Counted from the first letter of the stretch, positions 1-7,684 are shown. The stretch: 64,000 bases of DNA from Clostridia bacterium (GCA_017550625.1 JAFZOL010000034.1:1-64000), one strand, 5' to 3'. Translations and numbers: made by a program. The notes: generated by a model not told the origin, from the letters alone.

Positions 1-585
1 CCGAAGGAGCCGATAGAAGAAGCGGTCCTTGACGTTGTGACACAGCGGATATGGGACGAAGAACAAATACAAGAATATGTTCGAGCTGCGGAAGAAGCGA
101 TACGTCTGCATGAGCAGGATCCGCGCATTGAAGAGCTTCGCAATGAGATAAAAATCCATTCCGAAAAGAAAAAGAGAGCTATGCAGTGTTATCTTGATAC
201 TGCTGATCAGGAATGGTATGATTTGAGCAAGGATGAGGCGCGAATCATTAAGGAATGCGAATCTGAGCTTGAGACAAGGATCCGTCAGGATAACGCTCCG
301 AAAGCAGCGGCAGATTTTCTTGCCCAACTGCAAGAGATCCGCGAGGTTTGGAACTCCATGCTCGTGACGGATGAGGGCAGAGAGCGTATCATTCAGACGT
401 ACGTTGAACGGATCGACGTATACGATCCTTTACCTGATGATCCGGGGCATTGCACCATTGATGTGATCGTTCGGATCAATCCCAACGGTGCAAGTTCTGA
501 AGAGGTCCGATCCGAGATAAAATGCTCTGTTCGGAATTTTCAAGAACCGGGTCACCACCAAAAAAGCCCTTTTATCTTCGGATAA
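1..585 (+). CDS. Serine recombinase, C-terminal part (5' truncated by window)
   Basis: The open frame runs in from base 1, so the start lies outside the window. The visible 194 residues are the helical, charged C-terminal region typical of large serine recombinases of Clostridia: a coiled-coil-like stretch rich in Glu, Lys and Arg, then the segment with 'RIIQTYVERIDVYD' and 'IDVIVRINPNG', which in this family precedes the end of the protein. The catalytic N-terminal domain is not visible. Such enzymes move integrative elements or switch promoters. The stop codon lies inside a perfect terminator hairpin, so the last residues (about 'HHQKSPFIFG') are encoded by the hairpin arm and may not be native. 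The gene is clearly less GC-rich than everything to its right, which suggests the edge of a mobile element. Confidence in the family is good; the element itself cannot be seen. Confidence 0.75.
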   Translation, partial: PKEPIEEAVLDVVTQRIWDEEQIQEYVRAAEEAIRLHEQDPRIEELRNEIKIHSEKKKRAMQCYLDTADQEWYDLSKDEARIIKECESELETRIRQDNAPKAAADFLAQLQEIREVWNSMLVTDEGRERIIQTYVERIDVYDPLPDDPGHCTIDVIVRINPNGASSEEVRSEIKCSVRNFQEPGHHQKSPFIFG

Positions 586-597
586 AAGGGCTTTTTT
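560..597. terminator. Strong bidirectional terminator overlapping the recombinase stop codon
   Basis: A 17-bp perfect inverted repeat (560-576 with 581-597) surrounds a TTCG loop, with runs of A and T at the outer ends, so it can stop transcription from either side. The recombinase TAA stop (583-585) lies in the right arm. Confidence 0.9.
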
Positions 598-770
598 GAA
601 CGATGTGTTCCGCTCGCGCGGAACGTGATGTGTCTTCGACGTGATGCGCACTTCGTGCGTGATGTGTGCCTTCGGCACGTGAATGCGGAACACATCACAT
701 CACTGCGACCGCAGGGAGCAGCATCATTTTGCCGCAGACATAGCCTCACTTGCGCCGTCAGGCGCAAACA
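598..770. repeat. Array of small hairpins separated by GTGATGT-type spacers
   Basis: Between the recombinase terminator and the promoter of the next gene lies a string of short perfect palindromes: 607-613 with 618-624, 647-651 with 655-659, 667-670 with 674-677, and 750-756 with 761-767. In the left half they are separated by GTGATGT or GTGATGTG. In the right half the spacer appears in reverse (ACATCAC). The left part is bounded by an 11-bp inverted repeat (603-613 with 685-695). No coding potential is apparent. A second array of the same design lies at 34261-34410. Function is unknown; a mobile palindromic repeat or an RNA-level structure are both possible. Nothing else is seen in the gap up to 866. 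Confidence 0.7.
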
Positions 771-866
771 TCACTGAGAAAGTGCGAAGCGTCGAATGCC
801 CCCCGCGCTGCGCGATCATCCCGTTCTCCCGTTCGCCCGATTTTCACAAAGTTTTCGTTTTTTCGC

Positions 867-895
867 TTGTATTCTTCCCGCCGGTATGGTACAGT
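867..895 (+). promoter_or_regulatory. Sigma-A promoter for the GH4 gene
   Basis: TTGTAT (867-872), a 17-base spacer, and TACAGT (890-895), about 33 bases before the start codon. A Shine-Dalgarno GGAGGGG at 913-919 follows. Confidence 0.6.
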
Positions 896-927
896 AAAGA
901 AAAAGGGACGACGGAGGGGACGACTGT

Positions 928-2247
928 ATGAAAATCACCTTCATGGGCGCGGGCAGCACGGTGTTCGCGCGCAACGTGATCGGCGACTGCATGTGCGCCG
1001 AGGCGCTCAGGGACAGCGTTTTCGCGCTCTACGATATCGACGCGAAACGCCTCGAAGAGAGCCGCGCGATCCTCGAGGCCATGCGCGTGGCCAAAGGCGG
1101 CTACGGCAAAATAGAGTGCTACGTCGGCGTCGAAAACCGCAAGGATGCGCTTCGCGGCGCTTCGTTCGTGGTCAACGCGATCCAGGTGGGGCTCTACGAT
1201 CCCTGCACGATCATCGACTTCGAGGTGCCGAAGAAATACGGCCTTCGGCAGACCATCGCCGACACCCTCGGCATCGGCGGCATCATGCGTGCGCTGCGCA
1301 CGATCCCGGTGATGAAGGACTTTGCCGACGACATGGCCGAGGTGTGCCCCGACGCGTTGTTCCTCAACTACACGAACCCCATGGCGATGCTCACGGGCTA
1401 CATGCTGCGCTACACCCCGATCAAGACCGTCGGCCTGTGCCACAGCGTGCAGGTCTGCTCCGAGAGCCTGCTCAGGGACCTCGGCATGGAGGATAAACTC
1501 GAGGGCCGCAAGGAGCTCATCGCCGGCATCAACCACATGGCGTGGCTCATCGACCTGCGCGACAAAAACGGCGTTGACCTCTATCCCGAGGTGCGTAGCC
1601 GCGTGGACGATTATCTCGCAAGGCCCGACGCGCACAACAAGGTCCGCATGGAGTATATCAAGCATTTCGGCTACTACGTCACCGAGTCGAGCGAACACAA
1701 CGCCGAATACAATATGTTCTACATCAAGTCCCGCTATCCCGAGCTCATCGAGCGGTATAACATCCCGCTCGACGAATACCCGCGCCGCTGCGTCAACCAG
1801 ATCGAACGCTGGAAGAGCGAATACGCCGAGATCCTCGAGACCGGGATCAAAGAGCACACCCGCACCAACGAATACGCCTCGCGCATCATGGAGGCGGTCG
1901 TCACGGGCGTGCCGTTCCAGATCGGCGGCAACGTGCTGAATTCCGGCCGTCTGATCACGAACCTGCCCGACGACGCGTGCGTCGAGGTGCCGTGCCTCGT
2001 GAACGCCCACGGTGTGAACCCCTGCTGCGTGGGGGCGCTGCCCGTGCAGTGCGCCGCCATGAACATGACGAACATCAACGTGCAGCTGCTCACGATCGAG
2101 GCCGCCGTCACCCGCAAGAAGGACCACATCTATCAGGCGGCGATGCTCGACCCGCACACCGGCAGCGAGCTCGACGTCGACACTATCAAAAAGATGGTCG
2201 ACGACCTCATCGAGGCGCACGGCAGCTTTTTGCCCGCCTACCACTGA
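928..2247 (+). CDS. melA: GH4 family glycosidase, alpha-galactosidase (MelA) type
   Basis: A 439-residue protein of normal length for glycoside hydrolase family 4. These enzymes use NAD+ and a divalent metal and act by a redox-elimination mechanism in the cytoplasm. The N-terminus 'KITFMGAGSTVFARN' is the Rossmann dinucleotide-binding loop. 'LFLNYTNPMAML' at about 145-155, 'GLCHSVQ' at 169-175 (metal-binding Cys171, His172) and 'GINHMAW' at 200-206 (His203) are family motifs. The CHS form is typical of the alpha-galactosidase/glucuronidase branch rather than the 6-phospho-glucosidase branch, which carries CN. The ATG at 928 follows a good ribosome-binding site. No sugar transporter lies next to it, and thymidine kinase follows 18 bases on. 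The exact substrate, galactoside or hexuronide, remains open. Confidence 0.85.
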   Translation: MKITFMGAGSTVFARNVIGDCMCAEALRDSVFALYDIDAKRLEESRAILEAMRVAKGGYGKIECYVGVENRKDALRGASFVVNAIQVGLYDPCTIIDFEVPKKYGLRQTIADTLGIGGIMRALRTIPVMKDFADDMAEVCPDALFLNYTNPMAMLTGYMLRYTPIKTVGLCHSVQVCSESLLRDLGMEDKLEGRKELIAGINHMAWLIDLRDKNGVDLYPEVRSRVDDYLARPDAHNKVRMEYIKHFGYYVTESSEHNAEYNMFYIKSRYPELIERYNIPLDEYPRRCVNQIERWKSEYAEILETGIKEHTRTNEYASRIMEAVVTGVPFQIGGNVLNSGRLITNLPDDACVEVPCLVNAHGVNPCCVGALPVQCAAMNMTNINVQLLTIEAAVTRKKDHIYQAAMLDPHTGSELDVDTIKKMVDDLIEAHGSFLPAYH

Positions 2248-2265
2248 TCCGAAAGGGGAGCGTTT

Positions 2266-2880
2266 ATGAAATCCGCAAAGCTTTATTTCAAATACGGCGC
2301 CATGGGCTCGTCCAAAACGGCGCAGGCGCTGATGACGCGCTTCAACTATGAAGAAAAGGGCTCGAAGGTCTGGCTCATCAAGCCCTCCACCGACGACCGC
2401 GACGGCGCGAACATCCTGCGCTCGCGCATCGGCCTTGAGGCCGAGGCCGAGATCATCACGCCCGAGATGAACGTCAAGGGCATCTTCGAGGTCATGCGCA
2501 TGGACGGCGCGAACTACGAGGTCATCATCTCGGACGAGGCGCAGTTCTTCACCGAAGAGCAGATCTGGCAGCTCCGTGAGATCGTGTCGGACTACGACAT
2601 CCCGGTGTTCTGCTTCGGCCTGCGCACCGACTTTCAGTGCCGTATGTTCCCGGGCAGTAAGGCGCTTCTGCAGCTTGCCGACGACATCATCGAAATAAAG
2701 TCGGTGTGCAACTGCGGGCACAAGGCGTTCGTCAACGCGCGGTTCGACGAAAACGGCAAGGTCACGATCGAGGGCCCGCAGGTCGCGCTCGGCGGCAACG
2801 ACCGCTACGAGAGCATGTGCTGGACCTGCTGGCGCAAGGCGCTCAAAGAAAACGGCTTCGAGAACGTGAGAAGCTTCTGA
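2266..2880 (+). CDS. tdk: Thymidine kinase, type II
   Basis: This 204-residue enzyme phosphorylates thymidine with ATP in the pyrimidine salvage pathway. The P-loop is 'GAMGSSKT' at 11-18. The segment 'DEAQFF' at 90-95 holds the presumed catalytic Glu91, and 'FGLRTDF' at about 117-123 is the usual lasso-region motif. The zinc site is represented by Cys148 and Cys150 and a later C-x-x-C ('CWTC'). The first pair is C-x-C-G instead of the usual C-x-x-C-G, a one-residue shortening. A ribosome-binding site (GGGGAG) precedes the ATG. It sits 18 bases after the GH4 gene and may be cotranscribed with it, without an obvious functional link. A terminator follows. Confidence 0.93.
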   Translation: MKSAKLYFKYGAMGSSKTAQALMTRFNYEEKGSKVWLIKPSTDDRDGANILRSRIGLEAEAEIITPEMNVKGIFEVMRMDGANYEVIISDEAQFFTEEQIWQLREIVSDYDIPVFCFGLRTDFQCRMFPGSKALLQLADDIIEIKSVCNCGHKAFVNARFDENGKVTIEGPQVALGGNDRYESMCWTCWRKALKENGFENVRSF

Positions 2881-2916
2881 TATTCTTCCAAAAGCTGTAT
2901 ATTGCATAAAAACTTG

Positions 2917-2945
2917 GTCCGGAATGTTGCATTCCGGACTTTTTT
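2917..2945 (+). terminator. Rho-independent terminator after tdk
   Basis: GTCCGGAATG (2917-2926), loop TTG, CATTCCGGAC (2930-2939), then six T. The loop and right arm also contain the -35 box of the next operon. Confidence 0.85.
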
Positions 2946-2955
2946 ATGTTATGAT
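2927..2955 (+). promoter_or_regulatory. Promoter of the condensation/ligase/ACP operon, nested in the tdk terminator
   Basis: TTGCAT (2927-2932), 17 bases, TATGAT (2950-2955). The -35 box lies in the loop and right arm of the tdk terminator. A ribosome-binding site AGGAGGGT lies just before the ATG at 2997. Confidence 0.55.
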
Positions 2956-2996
2956 AATAAGGATTGTAAGTCCATTTTGTCAGGAGGGTAATATCT

Positions 2997-4385
2997 ATGC
3001 CGAATTTCTATGATCTGATCCCTTCGCAGCTGAATATGTACCTGATGGTCAAATTCAGTCCGCACAAGCAGATCGTGCAGATCCCCACGTCCTTCGCCAT
3101 CGACAAGGATATCGATTTCGACCTGCTCACGAAGGCGCTGAACATCGAATACCAGCGCAACGACTCCCTGCGCCTGCGTTTCAAGCAGACCAAGGGCAAG
3201 CTCAAACAGTATTTCCTTGATTCCTACCGCGTCGACAGCGTGCCGATCCTGCATTTCTCTTCCGCCGAAGAGCAGGACGCCTTCTTCGCAAAGGATGCGC
3301 AGACCCCGGTGAGATTCCTGAAGGACGAGATTTTGCGCATCTATTTCTTCGTCGCGCACGACGGCAAAAAGGGCGTTTACCTCTGCTGCTCGCACCTCGC
3401 GATCGACGCGATGGGCATGATGGTGTTCTTCTACGACCTGCTCGGCGTGTATAAGGCGCTCCTGAAGGGCGAAGAGATGCCCGCGCCGCTCTATTCCTAT
3501 GAGGAATACATCGTTTCCGAGCTCGAGAAGTCCACGAACGAAAAGCGGCTCGCCAAGGGGCAGGCGTTCTACGCCGAGTATTTTGCCAAGGGCGGCGAGC
3601 CCTTCTACGCCGGCGTGCACGGCCCCGCCCTGCTCGAGAAAGAGCGCAAAAAGACCGGCAACCCCGATCTTCACGTCACGAAGGCTGCCTACGCGCCCCA
3701 GAACTCCAAGGCCAAGGTCATCGCGCTCGGCATCGACAAAGAGAAGACCCAGAAGATCTTCGATTTCTGCCGCGCCAACAACGTGGCGCCCGAAAGCCTG
3801 TTCACCTTCGCCATGCGCACCTACTGCTCGGCAATCAACTACCGCACCGAGGACGTGTTCTATAACCTGATGTGCTCGAAGCGCGTGTCCTACAAGGATA
3901 TGCGCACCGGCGGGTGCATGGCGCAGACCCTGCAGGTCCGCACCCTGATCCCCGAAACGGCGACGTTCATGGAGGGCCTCGACGAGATCTTCCGCGTGCG
4001 CACGGCCCTGTACCGGCATCTGAGCTATCCGTTCATCTATGCCCGCGGGATGCTCATGAAGATGTATAACCACGCCACCACCGAGGGCGTCGCGGCGTTC
4101 ATGTTCTCGTGGCTGCCGATCCCGGTGGACCAGCTCGGCGAGCTCGGCCTCAAGGTGGATTTTAAGACCTATAACCTCGGGCATTATTTCAACCCGCTCT
4201 ACGCGATCTGCTATCCCGATCCCGAAACGGGCGGCGTGATGATGCACTATATGTACCGCGTCAAGATCGTCACGCCCGAAGAAGTGCGGCTGCTGCATGA
4301 GAACATGGTGGATATCATCATGAAGGGCATCGAAGCGCCCGACACCACCATCGGCAAGCTGATGGACGAGGTCGAGGCCGAATAA
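2997..4385 (+). CDS. Free-standing condensation-domain protein (NRPS C-domain fold)
   Basis: The 462-residue protein has the length and pattern of a single condensation domain of the CAT/NRPS superfamily. The active-site motif HHxxxDG appears as 'SHLAIDA' at 132-138: the catalytic second His (His133) and Asp137 are kept, the first His is Ser and the Gly is Ala. 'RNDSLRLRF' at 54-62 resembles the early C-domain motif 'RHxxLR'. No adenylation or carrier domain is fused. It is the first gene of an operon that continues with an adenylating ligase (13-base gap), an acyl carrier protein and a phosphopantetheinyl transferase. By inference it takes an acyl group from that carrier protein and passes it to an amine or alcohol, or it works on a second carrier elsewhere. 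The product is unknown. A simple acyltransferase of the same fold is the alternative. Confidence 0.75.
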   Translation: MPNFYDLIPSQLNMYLMVKFSPHKQIVQIPTSFAIDKDIDFDLLTKALNIEYQRNDSLRLRFKQTKGKLKQYFLDSYRVDSVPILHFSSAEEQDAFFAKDAQTPVRFLKDEILRIYFFVAHDGKKGVYLCCSHLAIDAMGMMVFFYDLLGVYKALLKGEEMPAPLYSYEEYIVSELEKSTNEKRLAKGQAFYAEYFAKGGEPFYAGVHGPALLEKERKKTGNPDLHVTKAAYAPQNSKAKVIALGIDKEKTQKIFDFCRANNVAPESLFTFAMRTYCSAINYRTEDVFYNLMCSKRVSYKDMRTGGCMAQTLQVRTLIPETATFMEGLDEIFRVRTALYRHLSYPFIYARGMLMKMYNHATTEGVAAFMFSWLPIPVDQLGELGLKVDFKTYNLGHYFNPLYAICYPDPETGGVMMHYMYRVKIVTPEEVRLLHENMVDIIMKGIEAPDTTIGKLMDEVEAE

Positions 4386-4398
4386 AGGAGGCAACACA

Positions 4399-6147
4399 GT
4401 GCTGACGAAACAGGAGAAAAAAGAACTCGCGGTCATCCGCCACCAGGTCCACATGATGGGCGAGCTGCTCACGCTCAAAATGATCATCGACCGCATGGAG
4501 GTCTACGGCGAGCGCATCTGCATGGTCGAGAAGCGCAAAGAAGAGATCATCCAGCACTCGGTCAACGATTTCCGCGCCGACGTTTTCGCGCTGGGCACGG
4601 CGCTGCTGAAACACGGCTTCAAGGGCAAGCACCTCGGCATCATCGCCGAAAACTCCTACGCGTGGGTCGTCACGTTTTTCGCCGTCACCTGCGGCGTGGG
4701 CGTGGTCGTTCCGATCGACAAAGAGCTCGACGACGAAACGATCTCTCTGCTGCTCAAAAAGGCGGACGTCGAGGGCGTGTTCTTCTCAAAAATGTACCAG
4801 AAGAGCGCGAAATACCACATGGAGCACGACGAGACCTGCCCGGTCGGCGTCTGCTTCAACAAGGAATACCCCGAAGAGAACATCCTCAATTACGACGCCC
4901 TCGTGGCCGAGGGCAAGGCGCTCGTGGCCGAGGGCGACCGCAGCTATATCGACATCGAGGTCCATAAGGACGATCTCGCCGCCATCGTGTTCACGTCGGG
5001 CACCACCGGCGTCAACAAGGGCGTCATGCTCACCCACGGCAATTTCGCGCAGAACGCCGACGGCGTGCTCGAATCCATCCCGCCCGAGTATTCGTCCATC
5101 AGCCTTTTGCCGATGAACCACGTCTACGAGCTGTCGTGCAACATCCTCACGGCGATCTACATGAACGCCACGATCTATATCAACGACAGCCTCAAGAATT
5201 TCCAGAAGAACCTGCAGCTCTTCAAGCCCGACGCGATGGCCGTCGTGCCGCTCGTGATCGACACGATCTACAACACGATCTGGAAGACCGCCGAGCAGAC
5301 CGGCCGCACCGAGGTGCTCAAAAAGGGCATCAAGATGTCGAACGCCCTGATGAAGGTCGGCATTGATATCCGCCCGAAGCTTTTCTCGCAGATCGCCGAA
5401 AAGTTCGGCGGCAAGTTCCCCACCTTCTCGTGCGGCGGCGCGCCCTCGCGCATCGAATACGTCAAGTGCCTGTGCGACATCGGCTTCAATATCTATAACG
5501 GCTACGGCCTCACCGAGTCGAGCCCCACGGTCACCTTGAATCTCGACGTGCGCGGCAATCCCGACTGCGCCGGCAAGGCGTTCCCGAAGGCGAAGTTCAC
5601 GATCCACGAGCCCGACAAAGACGGCGTCGGCGAGATCTGGATCAAAGGCGAGAACGTGACGCAGGGCTACTATAAGGACGAGGAGGCCACCAAGGCCTCG
5701 TTCGAGGACGGCTGGTTCAAGACCGGCGACTACGGCCGCGTCGACGACAAGGGCCTGCTGTATATCGTCGGCAGAAAGAAGAACCTCATCATTCTCGACA
5801 ACGGCAAAAACGTCTTCCCCGAAGAAGTCGAGGCCTTCTGCATGGAGCACATCGACTACATCCACGAGGTTGTGGTGTTCGAGGGCGAAAAGCCGATCAA
5901 CGGCCGCCCGCAGAAGATCATCGTGGGCGCCTTCCAGGTCGATCCCGCCGACTTCCCGGAGATGAGCGAAGAGGAGCTCAAGCAGAAGGTGAGCGACGAC
6001 GTCACCGCCGTCAACAAGCTCCTGCCGGGCTATAAACGCATCAACGACGTATTCGTGTCCACCACCGAATTCGAGATCAATTCCACCCGCAAGGTCATCC
6101 GCAAAAAGGTGGAGGACCGCTATTACGAAAGCCTGAAAAACGCCTGA
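4399..6147 (+). CDS. AMP-forming acyl ligase (adenylation enzyme), stand-alone
   Basis: This 582-residue member of the ANL superfamily probably activates a carboxylic acid as acyl-AMP. The phosphate-binding loop is 'FTSGTTGVNKG' at 198-208. 'YNGYGLTESSP' at about 368-378 is the A5 motif, 'FKTGDYG' at about 437-443 is A7, and 'GRKKNLIILDNGKNVFPEE' is the hinge region. The catalytic lysine is probably in 'STRKVIRKK' near the C-terminus. The whole is closer to long-chain fatty acyl ligases than to amino-acid-specific NRPS adenylation domains. The start is a GTG 13 bases after the condensation gene, preceded by AAAGGAGG. The adjacent carrier protein makes loading of an acyl group onto its phosphopantetheine the likely role; acyl-CoA formation is possible too. 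The substrate cannot be read from the sequence. Confidence 0.88.
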   Translation: MLTKQEKKELAVIRHQVHMMGELLTLKMIIDRMEVYGERICMVEKRKEEIIQHSVNDFRADVFALGTALLKHGFKGKHLGIIAENSYAWVVTFFAVTCGVGVVVPIDKELDDETISLLLKKADVEGVFFSKMYQKSAKYHMEHDETCPVGVCFNKEYPEENILNYDALVAEGKALVAEGDRSYIDIEVHKDDLAAIVFTSGTTGVNKGVMLTHGNFAQNADGVLESIPPEYSSISLLPMNHVYELSCNILTAIYMNATIYINDSLKNFQKNLQLFKPDAMAVVPLVIDTIYNTIWKTAEQTGRTEVLKKGIKMSNALMKVGIDIRPKLFSQIAEKFGGKFPTFSCGGAPSRIEYVKCLCDIGFNIYNGYGLTESSPTVTLNLDVRGNPDCAGKAFPKAKFTIHEPDKDGVGEIWIKGENVTQGYYKDEEATKASFEDGWFKTGDYGRVDDKGLLYIVGRKKNLIILDNGKNVFPEEVEAFCMEHIDYIHEVVVFEGEKPINGRPQKIIVGAFQVDPADFPEMSEEELKQKVSDDVTAVNKLLPGYKRINDVFVSTTEFEINSTRKVIRKKVEDRYYESLKNA

Positions 6148-6164
6148 TCAAGGAGGAATATATA

Positions 6165-6392
6165 ATGCTTGAAAGAATCAGAAACATCATCTGCGAGTTC
6201 GTCGATATCGACCCCGAAGAGATCACCCTTGAAACCAACATCCGCAAGGATCTCGGGCTCAACTCGCTCGAGCTCGTGAATCTCGCCGTCGAGATCGAAG
6301 AGGAATTCGACGTTGAGATCCCCGACCGCGAGGCTATGGGTCTCGAGACCGTCGAGGACGCGATCCGCATCATCGAGGAATACATGGAATAA
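6165..6392 (+). CDS. Acyl carrier protein, dedicated to the cluster
   Basis: A 75-residue acidic four-helix carrier protein. The phosphopantetheine site is 'LGLNSLELV' with Ser34. The residue before Ser is Asn instead of the usual Asp of the DSL motif, a change that can matter for recognition by the transferase. It lies 17 bases after the ligase and has its own AAGGAGG site. A transferase gene of the Sfp type follows, so the holo form can be made locally. It is probably not the fatty acid synthesis ACP, because no fab genes are nearby. It probably carries the acyl chain from the ligase to the condensation protein. Confidence 0.9.
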   Translation: MLERIRNIICEFVDIDPEEITLETNIRKDLGLNSLELVNLAVEIEEEFDVEIPDREAMGLETVEDAIRIIEEYME

Positions 6393-6400
6393 GGAGATCC

Positions 6401-6435
6401 CGAAAAGCAGCCGGCTTTACTACCGGCTCTTTTCG
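6401..6435 (+). terminator. Intra-operon hairpin between ACP and phosphopantetheinyl transferase
   Basis: CGAAAAG (6401-6407) and AGCCGG (6409-6414) pair with CCGGCT (6423-6428) and CTTTTCG (6429-6435). The T run is short and mixed, so it may be a weak terminator or an RNA-processing or stability element that lowers expression of the downstream gene. The downstream ribosome-binding site is weak. Confidence 0.5.
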
Positions 6436-6443
6436 TATCGGGT

Positions 6444-7049
6444 ATGAAGATCGTCAGGATCAGCGTCGGGCAGTTTACCGACGCGCAGTTTGCCGAAGGG
6501 TATCTGCATATGTCGCCCGCGCGGCGCGAAAAGTGTGACCGTTACAGGCGCGAGATCGACCGAAAGTGCTGCATCGCCGCCGACATGGCTGTGAGAAACG
6601 CGCTCTCGGCGCGCTTCGGCGTGTCCCCGGCTGAGATCAATATCCGCGTCACGCCCGAAGGCAAGCCTTACGCGCCCGATTTCCCGGTCCGGTTCTCCTA
6701 CGCCCATTGCGAAGGCGAGATCGTGCTGGCGCTCGGCGAGCGCGAGGTCGGCGCGGACATCGAGCGCGTGCGCCCCGTGTCGCCCCGCATCACGCGGTAT
6801 TTCTGCTGCGACTCCGACCTTGTTTACGTCTTCGGCGCGCCCGCCGCGCCTGAAACCGACCCGATCGAAGATCCCGAAGTTCTTTCGCGCCTGTTTGAAG
6901 TCTGGACCTTCAAAGAGGCGCTCGGCAAGGCGTGGGGCACGGGCCTTACCAAAGAGACCAAATACGCCCCCTTTAACGACTACCCCAAATATCTCGCGCG
7001 CGAAGGGGACTTCGCTCTCTGCGCCTATGAATGTGAGGAAAACGCATGA
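6444..7049 (+). CDS. 4'-phosphopantetheinyl transferase, Sfp type
   Basis: A 201-residue enzyme that moves phosphopantetheine from CoA to the conserved Ser of a carrier protein. 'FSYAHCEG' at 84-91 gives His88 of the family's central motif. 'VGADIERVRP' at 102-111 holds the Mg-binding Asp105 and Glu107. 'FEVWTFKEALGKAWGTGL' at 151-168 is the W-x-x-KEA motif. It lies 51 bases after the acyl carrier gene, with a hairpin in between and a weak ribosome-binding site. Its natural target is presumably that carrier protein. Sfp-type enzymes usually serve secondary metabolism, which fits a biosynthetic cluster; it could also act on other carriers in the cell. Confidence 0.9.
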   Translation: MKIVRISVGQFTDAQFAEGYLHMSPARREKCDRYRREIDRKCCIAADMAVRNALSARFGVSPAEINIRVTPEGKPYAPDFPVRFSYAHCEGEIVLALGEREVGADIERVRPVSPRITRYFCCDSDLVYVFGAPAAPETDPIEDPEVLSRLFEVWTFKEALGKAWGTGLTKETKYAPFNDYPKYLAREGDFALCAYECEENA

Positions 7050-7684
7050 ACACCGGTTTTGAGCCCTGGATCCTGATCGCCGCAGCCGCCGTGCTGGTCG
7101 TTGCGGCTGTGATCATTCTGGGCGTTGTGTTCACCAAACGCCTCAACAGCGACAGGCCCAGCGAATCCGATATCGCGGGCAGGCGCGGCGAGGAGCTCGC
7201 GATGAACGCGATCGTGCGCGTTTTGCGCGAGGGCGACCGCCTGTTCACGAACGTGCCTGTGGAATACGAGGGCAAGGTCACCGAGCTTGACAACGTGATC
7301 GTGAATGAAAACGGCGTATTCATCATCGAGGTCAAAAACTATTCCGGCAGGCTCGAGGGCTCCGTCAACGACTTCGAGTGGAAAAAGTTCCATCGCAGCA
7401 AGGGCGGCAAGACCTATATGAAGATCGTGAAGAACCCGATCAGGCAGGTCAAGCGCCAGATCTTTCTCCTGTCTCACTATTTCAAGAGTCAGGGGCTGAA
7501 CGTCTGGATCAGCGGCTACGTCCTCCTGCTCGAGGATAACGCCCCCGTGAAGAGCGACATGATCCTGTCGAACGCCGACGCGATCGACCGCGCGATCCAC
7601 CGCAAAACGCCGAAAGCCCCGGACCTGCGCACCACGCGCCTCGTGTCGCATCTGCTGTCGGGGCGCGAGATCCCGAAAGAATAA
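7046..7684 (+). CDS. Membrane-anchored NERD-domain protein
   Basis: The 212-residue protein has one N-terminal membrane helix (about 5-28, 'WILIAAAAVLVVAAVIILGVV') and then a nuclease-related domain. 'GRRGEELAMNAI' at about 48-59 and 'ELDNVIVNENGVFIIEVKNYSG' at about 78-99 are the NERD core, with the D...ExK arrangement of nuclease-like folds. Its ATG overlaps the stop of the transferase gene (ATGA), so the two are translationally coupled and it is the last gene of the operon. Its role with a biosynthetic cluster is unclear. NERD proteins are often of unknown function, and it may be a passenger. A bidirectional terminator follows. Confidence 0.85.
   Translation: MNTGFEPWILIAAAAVLVVAAVIILGVVFTKRLNSDRPSESDIAGRRGEELAMNAIVRVLREGDRLFTNVPVEYEGKVTELDNVIVNENGVFIIEVKNYSGRLEGSVNDFEWKKFHRSKGGKTYMKIVKNPIRQVKRQIFLLSHYFKSQGLNVWISGYVLLLEDNAPVKSDMILSNADAIDRAIHRKTPKAPDLRTTRLVSHLLSGREIPKE

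Noticed and set aside
1-600. Prophage in the window
   Set aside because: Apart from the recombinase fragment at the left edge no phage structural, lysis or replication gene was found.
598-770. CRISPR-like array of repeats and spacers
   Set aside because: The conserved unit is only 7-9 bases, and the parts between are self-complementary, unlike CRISPR spacers. No cas gene is present.
844-2907. Minus-strand open frame of 687 codons opposite the GH4 and tdk genes
   Set aside because: It mirrors GC-rich third positions of two clear genes, has no ribosome-binding site and shows no family motif.
2997-6392. A broken multidomain NRPS gene
   Set aside because: Each domain has its own start and ribosome-binding site and a complete length; no frameshift joins them.
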